A stretch of DNA of 50,059 nt from an uncultured Chthoniobacterales bacterium (GTDB taxonomy: Bacteria > Verrucomicrobiota > Verrucomicrobiia > Chthoniobacterales > CALDSX01). A model generated the notes under the pieces. The model was not told the DNA's origin. It searched no databases and was given only the letters and a program-made list of their open reading frames with translations. Of the stretch, positions 8,464 through 16,745 are shown piece by piece (the first letter of the stretch is position 1; each line of letters starts with the position of its first letter). The DNA lies in contig CALDSX010000060.1 in NCBI GenBank assembly GCA_937924445.1, forward strand, positions 1 through 50,059. Direction: 5' to 3'. The position numbers and the translations under genes were made by a program.

Positions 8464-9642
8464 TCAGCGCCGCTGTGTTTTGCTCGAAAGCAGTCTCAAG
8501 TAAACTTGCTCGACTGCTTGCGCCATATGCTCTGCATCAAACTGACTCTCTACTATCTTTCGGGCGGTCACAGCTAGACTTTCTCTCAGTGAAGCTGAGG
8601 CCATCAACCTCAAAGCTTGGCTGATAAACGAATCGGCCGCCCCAGGCTTTGCCAACAAACCGCTTCGGCCCTCCGTAAGAATCTCTTGAATCCCGTCCAC
8701 CTCAGAACACAGCGCCGGTACTCCCGTTGCCATTGCCTCTAGCAAAGTCAGAGGTAAGCCTTCGTAATCCGACGTCATCATCAACATGTCACTCGCGTTG
8801 AAAACAACGCGAGTGTCTGGCACATAACCCAGAAACAATACATGGCGTCCAAGACCCGCTTCCTTTGCCTCGAACTCCAGCTTTTTCCTCAATGGACCAT
8901 CGCCGACAATGACAAAACGCACCGCCGTTTTATCACGAACCAAAGCCTGAGCAACTTTCAGAAAAAGTGAGAAATTTTTTTGCGGATGCAGTCGTCCTAT
9001 ACCCGCGATTAAGAATTCCTCACCCCGAATGCCCCACTCTTGCCGCTGATGCTCGTCTCGACCACCTCTCCAAGAGAATCGCTGCAAATCCACTCCGTTG
9101 TACAAAAGGGAAACCCTCTGCCTCGGAATTTTTTCCTCTTCGACGAGAAAGGATTGAATAGATTTTGAAACGGCAAAGACATGATCTGACAATTTATTTG
9201 TCAACTTATCAAGTTGAAATCTAAGGCCTTTCCGATGACGAAAACGTTCGTTGGTCTGGTCGTGGTTGATAAGAATTCTCACCCCAGCAATTCGGCACAG
9301 AGGTTTTCCGAGAATATTAGCCCAGGTCAGATGAAAATGAGCAATATCGGGTTTAAAATCGCGGACCAGCCTTATCAGGTTCGGAATGTAGAGAGGTGCG
9401 TGTTTCGAGAATGAAAGCCCTCCGGCATGCACTCCGTGCTGCGCCATTCGCGGGCTGTAAACACCCGCGCGGTGCATCGAAACAACGCGCATCTCAAAAA
9501 GCTCTCTGTTCCGGTATTTAATGAGGTGCTCCAGCGCCTCCTGCGCCCCACCCAAATCCAGGCTATCAATGACATGCAAAATACGGATTTTTTTCTGCAT
9601 AAGAATTTGACGCCTGCGCATATCACAAAGTGACGGATTCAT
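8464..9642 (-). CDS. Glycosyltransferase family 4 (GT-B fold)
   Basis: A retaining GT4-type glycosyltransferase that transfers a sugar from a nucleotide donor, acting at the cytoplasmic side of the membrane. The N-terminal Rossmann domain begins ILHVIDSLDLGGAQEAL, the typical GT4 opening with a Gly-rich loop. The C-terminal domain holds IAGIGRLHPQKNFSLFL and the donor-binding E-x7-E region YEGLPLTLLEAMATGVP. The frame is open to 9669, but the ATG at 9642 has GGAGG five bases upstream, one of the few good Shine-Dalgarno sites in the window, so I set the start there (392 residues). It is transcribed divergently from the ABC exporter genes. The sugar and acceptor cannot be read from the sequence. 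Confidence 0.9.
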   Translation of the reverse strand: MNPSLCDMRRRQILMQKKIRILHVIDSLDLGGAQEALEHLIKYRNRELFEMRVVSMHRAGVYSPRMAQHGVHAGGLSFSKHAPLYIPNLIRLVRDFKPDIAHFHLTWANILGKPLCRIAGVRILINHDQTNERFRHRKGLRFQLDKLTNKLSDHVFAVSKSIQSFLVEEEKIPRQRVSLLYNGVDLQRFSWRGGRDEHQRQEWGIRGEEFLIAGIGRLHPQKNFSLFLKVAQALVRDKTAVRFVIVGDGPLRKKLEFEAKEAGLGRHVLFLGYVPDTRVVFNASDMLMMTSDYEGLPLTLLEAMATGVPALCSEVDGIQEILTEGRSGLLAKPGAADSFISQALRLMASASLRESLAVTARKIVESQFDAEHMAQAVEQVYLRLLSSKTQRR

Positions 9643-9647
9643 CAACG

Positions 9648-9652
9648 CCTCC
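9648..9652 (-). promoter_or_regulatory. Shine-Dalgarno site deciding the start of the GT4 gene
   Basis: On the - strand GGAGG ends five bases before the ATG at 9642. This supports the 9642 start over the upstream ATG at 9669 or the internal ATG at 9600, neither of which has such a site. Confidence 0.7.
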
Positions 9653-9671
9653 GTCAAGCAGCCTTTCAATC

Positions 9672-9701
9672 TTTACAACATCCTTTTCACAATTTCACAA
9701 T
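9672..9701 (+). promoter_or_regulatory. Possible sigma-70-type promoter for the exporter operon
   Basis: In the 73-bp divergent gap before wzm, TTTACA (9672-9677) is followed after 18 bp by CACAAT (9696-9701), 14 bp before the wzm ATG. The -35 matches consensus at five of six positions, the -10 at four. It is a weak candidate judged by eye only. Confidence 0.25.
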
Positions 9702-9715
9702 TAGCCCGCACTGAA

Positions 9716-10588
9716 ATGTCTGACACCTTGCGCTTGTCCAGCGAGACGGATTTACCCTGGTCAAAAATCATCCGCTCTGAGCACAATCTCCTATATTTAG
9801 ATTTCTATGAGTTATGGCGCTACCGCGATCTGATCTTTTTAATGGTTAAGAGAGACTTTCATGCGACATACGCGCAGACGATTCTGGGCCCTCTTTGGTT
9901 CATTATCCAACCGCTTCTGACGAGTTCTCTCTTTACCATTTTATTCACTCAGGTTGCGAAGATTTCGACGGACGGAATCCCCCCCTTTCTATTTTACATG
10001 AGTGGCGTGGTCGCGTGGGGATATTTCAGTGATTGCCTTACCAAAACCGCCGCGACATTTCGTGCGAATGCTCATGTGTTTGGAAAAGTTTATTTTCCAA
10101 GACTTGTCGTTCCCATTGCCTCGGTCATCACATGTCTTATCAATTTTGCCGTGCAGTTTAGCATATTCTTTCTGATCTACCTGGTTTTACTGTTCAAAGG
10201 CGCTTCGTTGCATCCTTCCTTCCGTGTGATTGTTCTTCCTGTGCTTATTATTCAGATGGCCCTTCTTGGGATCGGCTTGGGGTGTCTTCTCTCCTCCATG
10301 ACAGTTCGCTATCGCGATTTGGCCATGGCAATAGGATTTCTGACTCAAATGTGGATGTATGCAAGTTGCGTTTTCTATCCGCTCTCGAGCATTCCAAAAG
10401 ATTGGCAATGGGTTCTTGTTCTTAACCCGATGGTCCCTGTTATTGAATCTTTCCGTTTTGCTTTTCTAGGCGCTGGAACAGTCGAAATCTGGCAGCTCGC
10501 CATAGGGGCTATTGTAAGTGCAATTCTCCTCCTCCTGGGAGTCATGGTTTTTAATCATACCGCGCGCACTTTTAACGACACGGTTTAG
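9716..10588 (+). CDS. wzm: ABC transporter permease for polysaccharide export (Wzm-type)
   Basis: The membrane half of an ABC-2-type exporter that moves a cytoplasmically completed, lipid-linked polysaccharide across the inner membrane. The 290-residue protein has the family layout: a short cytoplasmic N-terminus, the conserved block VKRDFHATYAQTILGPLW, then six membrane segments, and the mid-protein motif around FGKVYFPRLVVP. Length is typical (about 260-290). The ATP-binding partner follows 36 bp downstream on the same strand, so the two are surely one operon. No Shine-Dalgarno site is evident before the ATG. By family this could export O antigen, capsule or teichoic-type chains; the Wzt partner with its C-terminal domain favours O-antigen-type export. 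Confidence 0.94.
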   Translation: MSDTLRLSSETDLPWSKIIRSEHNLLYLDFYELWRYRDLIFLMVKRDFHATYAQTILGPLWFIIQPLLTSSLFTILFTQVAKISTDGIPPFLFYMSGVVAWGYFSDCLTKTAATFRANAHVFGKVYFPRLVVPIASVITCLINFAVQFSIFFLIYLVLLFKGASLHPSFRVIVLPVLIIQMALLGIGLGCLLSSMTVRYRDLAMAIGFLTQMWMYASCVFYPLSSIPKDWQWVLVLNPMVPVIESFRFAFLGAGTVEIWQLAIGAIVSAILLLLGVMVFNHTARTFNDTV

Positions 10589-10624
10589 GCTTTTTCTTTA
10601 CACAAGGTAAACCCGCCCTCTTCC

Positions 10625-11896
10625 ATGAGTTTATCGAAAACCGCGATCGAAGCTAACAGAATCTCCAAACGTTACCGGCTTGGAGTCATCAACCGAGGAA
10701 TGCTCTATCAGGATCTCCAAAGCTACTGGGCGCGTCTTCGAGGGAAACCCGATCCCCATGCCCCGCTTAATCCCGATGGTACAGAATCCGATCATAAAAT
10801 TGGCGAGTTTTGGGCGCTGCGTGATGTTTCGTTCAGCCTTGAACAGGGTGAAGCCATGGCGATCATCGGGAAAAACGGCTCTGGCAAGTCCACATTGCTT
10901 AAAATCCTCTCCCAAATCACAGCTCCCACCACAGGAGAAGCGCGCATTAGAGGGCGCGTCGCCAGCATGCTCGAGGTGGGAACTGGCTTTCACTCCGAAT
11001 TAACCGGGCGTGCCAATGTTTACATAAACGGAGCGATTCTAGGGATGACAAAGAGGGAGATTGACGTGCGTTTTGACGACATCGTCGGCTTCGCTGGCGT
11101 GGAGCGTTTTATAGACACCCCTGTGAAACGCTATTCCAGCGGCATGAGCGTTCGCCTCGCGTTTTCAGTCGCTGCGCATCTGGCAGCCGAAATTCTTATT
11201 GTGGACGAGGTCCTTGCCGTTGGTGACTCGGATTTTCAACGCAAATGTCTAGGTAAAATGGCCCAGATTGTGCGGGAAGGGCGCACGATTCTCTTTGTCA
11301 GCCACAATATGCAAATCGTTCGTTCGCTTTGCTCCCGGGCTCTCCTTTTGGAATCGGGCGTTGCCACACGTTCCGGACAATCGGATGAGGTGATCCGTTA
11401 CTACCTGCGGGGCAAAGATGAGAATTATCATGCGCGAGAAGAGCCGCCCGTGCCCGGCCCCTCCACTCCGTTGTTCCCATCGCTTCTCACTTTGCGTGAT
11501 ACGTGCGGAAATACGCGGGCCGAATTTCATCTCGGTGAGGACTGGTGTCTCGATGTGCTCCTCGACGTCCGTAAGGCGGTCTCTGACTTTCGGTTGCAGG
11601 TCAACGTCAACGAAGCAGATAACTTTTGTGCGCTCGCCCACTCTTCGAAAAACAGCACTCTCAAACCAGGCCGTTACAAGGTCTCTTTTACTTTCGTAGA
11701 AAAACTGCGCGCCGGCGAATACCGCTTCACTCTCCTGAGCTTTTCTGGTTCGCGTGTGCTCCATTCCTTGGTCTCTGAACTTGTCGTGAAGATTGATCAT
11801 GTTCCCTGTACGAATGACCCGATTCGTTGGTTTTCCTACGGCGGGGTTGTGGTTTCTTCCGATGAACCAGATGTAGTGCCGACCACCGAATATTAA
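10625..11896 (+). CDS. wzt: ABC transporter ATP-binding protein with C-terminal carbohydrate-binding-type domain (Wzt)
   Basis: The nucleotide-binding partner of the permease, driving polysaccharide export from the inner face of the membrane. Visible motifs: Walker A GKNGSGKST (82-90), ABC signature YSSGMS (170-175), Walker B LIVDEV (191-196) and the switch His in FVSHNM (224-229). The nucleotide-binding domain ends near residue 255; the remaining roughly 165 residues form a separate beta-rich domain (starting about 280, containing FHLGEDWCLDVLLDV) that corresponds to the Wzt C-terminal domain. In characterised O-antigen systems this domain recognises a terminal cap, often a methyl or phosphate group, on the non-reducing end of the chain. 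With methyltransferase genes in the same locus a capped polymer is plausible. It sits 3 bp before the next gene. Confidence 0.94.
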   Translation: MSLSKTAIEANRISKRYRLGVINRGMLYQDLQSYWARLRGKPDPHAPLNPDGTESDHKIGEFWALRDVSFSLEQGEAMAIIGKNGSGKSTLLKILSQITAPTTGEARIRGRVASMLEVGTGFHSELTGRANVYINGAILGMTKREIDVRFDDIVGFAGVERFIDTPVKRYSSGMSVRLAFSVAAHLAAEILIVDEVLAVGDSDFQRKCLGKMAQIVREGRTILFVSHNMQIVRSLCSRALLLESGVATRSGQSDEVIRYYLRGKDENYHAREEPPVPGPSTPLFPSLLTLRDTCGNTRAEFHLGEDWCLDVLLDVRKAVSDFRLQVNVNEADNFCALAHSSKNSTLKPGRYKVSFTFVEKLRAGEYRFTLLSFSGSRVLHSLVSELVVKIDHVPCTNDPIRWFSYGGVVVSSDEPDVVPTTEY

Positions 11897-11899
11897 GGT

Positions 11900-12931
11900 A
11901 TGGCACCAGTACTTCTTGCAGACCTCAAGCTCAGCCAGTCTGCTGATGAATGGCTTTTTCGTCGAACCCGATGTGCGCCCGCTGTATTTACGACTTGGTT
12001 CGAGCGGTCATTTCGTTTTTTCCGCCCGGCTCAAATTTCTGGTCCAGATCGTCTATCGCGCCCTATTCTCGATTCAACCGCGACACAGACATTTCTACGA
12101 GAGCCGATTGCCAAGTCAACACCCTTCCTTGCAGGTCGGTTTGGCGCCTACGAGCTTCAGGCGTGCTCATTTTATTGGAGAAAGTGCAGCGGTTTCTTTC
12201 CGGCTCTTCTCCGATGCTTTGGAAACCAAGCGAGGTGGCCCTCGGATTTGCTAGACACCCTGTTTTACAATGCAGGGGTCTTCCCAAGAGATGAACGGAT
12301 GGCAACCCGTTTTGCTGAAATTTATCTGGAAGCGGCGAGAGCCATAGACGCGCTCGCTGTCTGGCACCGCCCAGATGAATCTGTCATTCATCAGTACTTT
12401 CTTCCTGCCGCACAACCCATTCCATTGGATGACATTTTGCCGGTCACCTCTCCCGGAGATGTCTGGATGTCAGCATTGAAAGGCCGTCGCGTCCTTGTTA
12501 TCCATCCCTTTGAACAGACAATTAAACGCCAGTTTGCGCGGCGCAGTTTTCTGTTTAGCAATCCACAAATCTTGCCCGACTTTTATCTTATAACTCTAAA
12601 AGCCGTGCAGGCAATCGGCGGTGCTGCATCAAAAGATTTTACAGACTGGGTTGCTGCGCTGGATATGATGCAGAACAAAATTGCAGCGCTTTCATTTGAT
12701 GTGGCCCTCATCGGTGCCGGTGCGTTTGGCTTGCCTCTTGGCGCATTTGTTAAGTCCCTTGGAAAGCCAACTTACCACATTGGTGGTGCGCTTCAGATTC
12801 TCTTCGGCATTAAAGGACGCCGATGGGATTCGCGCCCACAGGGAGCCCTTTATAACGAGTTTTGGGTACGCCCTGATCCCTCTGAAGCTCCCCACGAAGC
12901 CCAAATGGTGGAAGGGGCATGTTATTGGTGA
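11900..12931 (+). CDS. Putative GT-D-like glycosyltransferase (uncharacterised polysaccharide-locus family)
   Basis: The 343-residue protein matches what I recall of an uncharacterised family found in polysaccharide clusters and likened to the GT-D fold. Conserved-looking blocks are GRFGAYELQA near residue 80, FYNAGVFP near 122, AVWHRPDESVIHQYF near 152, VLVIHPFEQTIKRQF near 197, and FDVALIGAGAFGLPLGAFVK followed by YHIGGALQILFGIKGRRWD in the last third. The C-terminus ends with VEGACYW, the natural end of the family, so the gene is complete. It starts 3 bp after wzt, hence is probably translationally linked with it. The family assignment is from memory of motifs; the reaction is unknown. Confidence 0.6.
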   Translation: MAPVLLADLKLSQSADEWLFRRTRCAPAVFTTWFERSFRFFRPAQISGPDRLSRPILDSTATQTFLREPIAKSTPFLAGRFGAYELQACSFYWRKCSGFFPALLRCFGNQARWPSDLLDTLFYNAGVFPRDERMATRFAEIYLEAARAIDALAVWHRPDESVIHQYFLPAAQPIPLDDILPVTSPGDVWMSALKGRRVLVIHPFEQTIKRQFARRSFLFSNPQILPDFYLITLKAVQAIGGAASKDFTDWVAALDMMQNKIAALSFDVALIGAGAFGLPLGAFVKSLGKPTYHIGGALQILFGIKGRRWDSRPQGALYNEFWVRPDPSEAPHEAQMVEGACYW

Positions 12932-12989
12932 CACTGCTTCTCTGGCACCAGGGGGGTCCTAGCTCAACAGAAGACAGGGATTTTGATGC

Positions 12990-13889
12990 ATGTCAGAATT
13001 TCGAATTCACCTCGTTACTCCAAGTTTTAACTGCCCCGAATTGTTGGAGGAGACAGTCCGATCGGTTTGCCAGGCGGCGTTGGTGCCCTTGCATTATGAG
13101 GTTTGGGAAGGCTCCTCTAATTTTGATGCACTCGGCGGCGCGACCGACTTACTGAAAACGCTCCGGGCTGAAATTCATCTCGGGGAAGATTCTGGACAAT
13201 TTGACGCGCTACAGAGGGCCTTCGAGGTGGACAAAGGGGAGATAATGGGTTGGATTAACAGCGGTGACATTTTGTTCCCGTGGTCTCTGAAACTTGTGCA
13301 CCAAGTATTTTCATCATTCCCGGAAATACGATGGATCTACGGTCTGCCAACGATGGGGTCAGATGGCATCGTCAAAAGGGTTGGTTGTGTAAAACCGCTG
13401 CCGCGGGCCCTTGTTCGGATCGGTCTATGTGCCGCAGACGGCATTGGTTACCTGTCGCAAGAGGCAATGTTCTGGAGACGAGATGTTTACGAACAGGCCG
13501 GAGGAATTGCCGCAACTTTCGACCTCATCGCGGACTATGATCTCTGGACACGCTTTGCGCAGCACGCGACGCCGGTCAGCCTCCCCTCGCCTCTCGCCAT
13601 GTTTGCGCAACATGGCACAAACCGCAGTCAAAAACTGAAATCGAAAGCTGAGTGCGAGCTGCACGACTGGAAAAAGAATCTCCCACCCAACATGAAGCAA
13701 GAGCGGGAGCGCCTCGCCAAGTTGTTCGGCATAATTCGCCGTGTTGCACGCTTTTCGCGCACTCTTGCAGTGGCACTCGGGAAAGTTTACGGCCTGAGTG
13801 CTTTCAGCGGCCAGGTTTTAGAATGGAATTCGCGTAGCGATGCGCTTGCCCTTAATGAAAAGCGTCTTTTAATCGAAGACCTTTTCTAA
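12990..13889 (+). CDS. Glycosyltransferase family 2 (GT-A fold)
   Basis: This 299-residue protein opens with HLVTPSFNCPELLEETVRSV, the nucleotide-sugar binding start of GT2 enzymes. The region FDALQRAFEVDKGEIMGWINSGDILFPWSL carries the segment where GT2 enzymes usually have an Asp-x-Asp metal site; here it reads NSGD. Then come IYGLPTM and the acceptor-side block YLSQEAMFWRRDVYEQAGGI with ADYDLWTRFA. These are typical of GT2 enzymes of surface glycan loci. It follows the GT-D-like gene after 58 bp. Donor and acceptor are not deducible. Confidence 0.85.
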   Translation: MSEFRIHLVTPSFNCPELLEETVRSVCQAALVPLHYEVWEGSSNFDALGGATDLLKTLRAEIHLGEDSGQFDALQRAFEVDKGEIMGWINSGDILFPWSLKLVHQVFSSFPEIRWIYGLPTMGSDGIVKRVGCVKPLPRALVRIGLCAADGIGYLSQEAMFWRRDVYEQAGGIAATFDLIADYDLWTRFAQHATPVSLPSPLAMFAQHGTNRSQKLKSKAECELHDWKKNLPPNMKQERERLAKLFGIIRRVARFSRTLAVALGKVYGLSAFSGQVLEWNSRSDALALNEKRLLIEDLF

Positions 13890-13959
13890 GCAGGCCTCTA
13901 AGCCACCCAAAAGGGCGTTTTGCTTTGGAAAACCGCTTCGCCATTTTCCCTTTGTCATA

Positions 13960-15066
13960 ATGCCCCGGATTTTGCTGATTTCGAATTATCACTTTGGCAC
14001 AACCTCCTCTCTTCTTGCAGCGGGTTTTGAAGCCGCTGGATGCACCGTTGACAAATTTAGCCCGAGTCCCGACCTGCCTTCCGACTGGTCTCCCTGTAAC
14101 TTCAAATGCCGGATTTCCAACCTGATCAATCGGCTAGGGACTCTACCGGACCTGGTTCTCTTCTGCGAAGCCACAACTGGAACGCAGCTCTTCCCTTTGG
14201 ACATTCTCTCCTGCCCGGCTCCAACCGCCTTTTACGCAATTGACAATCATCTCAACTTCGGTTGGCACCGGCTTGCGGCTCCGCTATTTGACCTCGTTTT
14301 TTGTGCCCAGCACGATTACCAGGAGGCTTTCCGCGAATCAGGTTGTGAATGCGTTCACTGGCTGCCGTTCGGCTGGCACCCTCCTTTTCATCAGGTTCCC
14401 ACCAATCCTCCAATTCGATCAGGTGTGGGGTTTGTCGGGCAGATGCATTCCAGCAGAAAAGAAATATTTCAGACACTGGCCAGGCAAGGCGTAAGTGTTG
14501 ATGTTCGCAGCGGACCACGGGGATCTGAACTCGGTGATTTCTATCGCTGCGTAAAAATCGTTTTAAACTTTTCGATTAACGGTGACTTAAACATGCGGGC
14601 CTTCGAGGCATTGGCCTCCGGAGCACTCTTGGTGACCCAACGTATTAAAAATGGTATCGAAAAGCTTTTGCTTTCAGGAGAGCATTTTGTTTTTCATGAT
14701 GGTAACAACTGTGCTTCGGTGGTGCGTTACTATCTCGACAACGATAGCGAACGGGAAAGAATCGCGGCAAATGGGGAGAGGAAAGTCCGTTCCCTTCACC
14801 GTTATGAAGACAGGGCTAGATCCGTTCTAGAACTCCTGCCCGAAGCCCGCTACAGAGCCGCAATCCGTCAGAAAAAACCGGTCCCATGGTGGAAACAAAT
14901 AAGCTTGGTGGATTTAACGTTGCATCCAACCTTCAGCCGTTGGCATACCGAAACTCGCCGGGAAGCCCTAAAGGCATTAAAAGCCAACCCACTACAGGTC
15001 TTTCCGAAAATACTAGGGAGATTTGTCAGACAAAGGATGCAAGTAAATCCGAGACGACCGAAATGA
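13960..15066 (+). CDS. CgeB-like glycosyltransferase (GT-B fold)
   Basis: The 368-residue product resembles the CgeB/spore-maturation type of glycosyltransferase. The N-terminal domain begins ILLISNYHFGTTSSLLAAGF and contains the AIDNHLNFGWHRLAAPLFDLVFCAQ-like region (about 90-112) where these proteins read off a donor. The C-terminal domain has VGFVGQMHSSRKE near 156 and the donor-site block NLNMRAFEALASGALLVTQR in variant form around residues 205-225. It is preceded by a 70-bp gap and overlaps the next gene by 4 bp (ATGA at 15063), so the two are translationally coupled. Specificity unknown. Confidence 0.75.
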   Translation: MPRILLISNYHFGTTSSLLAAGFEAAGCTVDKFSPSPDLPSDWSPCNFKCRISNLINRLGTLPDLVLFCEATTGTQLFPLDILSCPAPTAFYAIDNHLNFGWHRLAAPLFDLVFCAQHDYQEAFRESGCECVHWLPFGWHPPFHQVPTNPPIRSGVGFVGQMHSSRKEIFQTLARQGVSVDVRSGPRGSELGDFYRCVKIVLNFSINGDLNMRAFEALASGALLVTQRIKNGIEKLLLSGEHFVFHDGNNCASVVRYYLDNDSERERIAANGERKVRSLHRYEDRARSVLELLPEARYRAAIRQKKPVPWWKQISLVDLTLHPTFSRWHTETRREALKALKANPLQVFPKILGRFVRQRMQVNPRRPK

Positions 15067-15785
15067 ACACCAAACGACTTGGGCTGTTGGCCCGCCACTA
15101 CCGCTATTTGCTTTCCGAAAACCTACGTGTTTTTGGGAGAAATCGTTTCAAAATTCAGGGTGTTTTTCTTGACGCCGGGCTTGCCAGCGAACCGCTTCTT
15201 GAGGTGCTGGCCTCGGGTGCCTACGAAGCCGCCGAAAGGGAACTTCTTAAAGACATTCTGGCTCAGGGCGACTCGGTTTTGGAGATCGGATCGGCCATCG
15301 GGTTTCTTAGTTGCCTTGCCGCTAGACTGGGTGCCCATCCTATTGCATGTGTCGAAGCCCAACCGTCTTCACTGCGACTTTTAAGGAAAAACCTGCGGCG
15401 CAACGAGGTTTCCGCACGGGTCATCCCAGCGGCTTGGGCTCGGCAAACAGGACCGCTCCGCTGGAAAACCGACCAGCATTTCACGTCTAGCCGCATGGCA
15501 GCCCCTGGTGAACCTTCTTCTATGACAGTTCGCGGGATCTCGCTGTCTGACATTCTCAGCGAAGCCGGGTTTACTCCAACCTGCTTGATCATTGATATTG
15601 AGGGTTCGGAGGCGGGCTTCGATTTTTTAGAAGTGCCCAGAGCGACCACAAAAATTGTGATCGAGCTTCATCCGCAGTTGCTTGGTGAAAAAGGCTCTAG
15701 TGAGGTATTGGAGAGAATCGCCTCGGCCGGTTTTCGCATGGCTAGGCAAATCGGTGACAGTTATTCCTTTACGCGGCGTCCGTGA
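15063..15785 (+). CDS. FkbM-family methyltransferase
   Basis: A class I S-adenosylmethionine-dependent methyltransferase of the FkbM type, which O-methylates sugars or polyketide hydroxyls. The SAM-binding motif I is VLEIGSAIGFLSCLAARLGA near residues 77-96, followed by ACVEAQPSSLRLLRKNL (motif II acid Glu) and the IIDIEGSEAGF block near 178, where FkbM proteins have their conserved Asp-Glu-Gly. I take the ATG at 15063 (240 residues), which forms an ATGA overlap with the preceding stop; an in-frame upstream ATG at 14886 lies wholly inside the previous gene. The stop overlaps the GTG start of the following GT2 gene. It is one of four methyltransferases in the locus. Confidence 0.85.
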   Translation: MNTKRLGLLARHYRYLLSENLRVFGRNRFKIQGVFLDAGLASEPLLEVLASGAYEAAERELLKDILAQGDSVLEIGSAIGFLSCLAARLGAHPIACVEAQPSSLRLLRKNLRRNEVSARVIPAAWARQTGPLRWKTDQHFTSSRMAAPGEPSSMTVRGISLSDILSEAGFTPTCLIIDIEGSEAGFDFLEVPRATTKIVIELHPQLLGEKGSSEVLERIASAGFRMARQIGDSYSFTRRP

Positions 15786-16723
15786 GACTGGCTGTTGTCA
15801 TCCCCTTTTTCAAAACAGCGTATCTCGGCGACACCCTGTGCTCCATCCAAGGCCAGACCTGCCGTGATTTCCGCCTCTATTTTGCCGCTGATGGTGTGCC
15901 CATTCCGCCAGAGATATTACGACCTTTGCGGCAGGGCGATTGGCACTCAGAGCCTGTTATCGCCGAATTCCCCGAAAATTTAGGCAGGACAAACCCCGCG
16001 CGGCATTGGAACCGCTCCATCGCGTTGACATCGGAAGAATGGGTATGGCTCTTCTCCGATGATGACCTGATGTCCTCTGATTGCGTCGCGGCTTTTAAAG
16101 GAATGGTAGCGACCGCCATGGCGGCTGGTTGTTCCGTTTTGCGATTCCCAACGGCGGTGATTGACCATGAAGGCGCGGTTTTGCGAGAGAGCCCGCCGAA
16201 TCCCCTCTCCGAGCGGTGGGATCAGCTCGCGGTGGCGCGGTTTGTCTCGCACCGCGAATTCTTCATCCAAAATCACGTCTTCAGGCGCCAAGCCTGGGAG
16301 AAAGCCGGCGGTTTTGCCGACCTTCGGAGTGGTTTTTTGTCTGATGAGATGAGTTTCGCCCGGTTCGCCCGTCCCGGTGTGCTGATGACAATTCCAGGCG
16401 GAAAAGTTTTTTGGCGCCAATCCGGTATCAACTTGAATAGTAGCAACCCTGCTGTCGTTGATTTGAAATGGGAGGCTTTCTTTGGTTATCTTCACTTCTT
16501 GGAGAAAGAAGTTTTCCCGGATGATCGCGTCGCCCGTCGGAGACACGCAAGCATGACCCTCCAGTGGTTCGTCAAAGCGGCGGCTAATCTTGGAAGCCGG
16601 CCCTCTTTGACCACTTTTTTCCGGTTGCTGCCCCTGCTCTTAAGAATTTGTCCGGCAGAATTCCCCTGGCTATTCCCGGCTGTGCTGCGGCTGTTGTCAA
16701 CATCCACTCACCAGGCAGGCTGA
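15782..16723 (+). CDS. Glycosyltransferase family 2 (GT-A fold)
   Basis: The 313-residue protein starts RLAVVIPFFKTAYLGDTLCS, a GT2 opening, and has WVWLFSDDDLMSSDC near residues 95-109, carrying the metal-binding Asp cluster. Downstream blocks FFIQNHVFRRQAWEKAGGF and SDEMSFARFA match the acceptor half of GT2 enzymes. Translation starts at a GTG whose last two bases are shared with the stop of the FkbM gene (GTGA overlap), so expression is coupled. The C-terminal 60 residues are hydrophobic and basic, perhaps lying along the membrane. Confidence 0.85.
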   Translation: MRLAVVIPFFKTAYLGDTLCSIQGQTCRDFRLYFAADGVPIPPEILRPLRQGDWHSEPVIAEFPENLGRTNPARHWNRSIALTSEEWVWLFSDDDLMSSDCVAAFKGMVATAMAAGCSVLRFPTAVIDHEGAVLRESPPNPLSERWDQLAVARFVSHREFFIQNHVFRRQAWEKAGGFADLRSGFLSDEMSFARFARPGVLMTIPGGKVFWRQSGINLNSSNPAVVDLKWEAFFGYLHFLEKEVFPDDRVARRRHASMTLQWFVKAAANLGSRPSLTTFFRLLPLLLRICPAEFPWLFPAVLRLLSTSTHQAG

Positions 16724-16745
16724 ACGGCCCTTTTGCGCATTATCT

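Noticed and set aside
14886..15062. Upstream extension of the first FkbM gene
   Set aside because: The extra 59 residues lie wholly inside the previous gene in another frame; the ATGA overlap at 15063 matches the other operon junctions.
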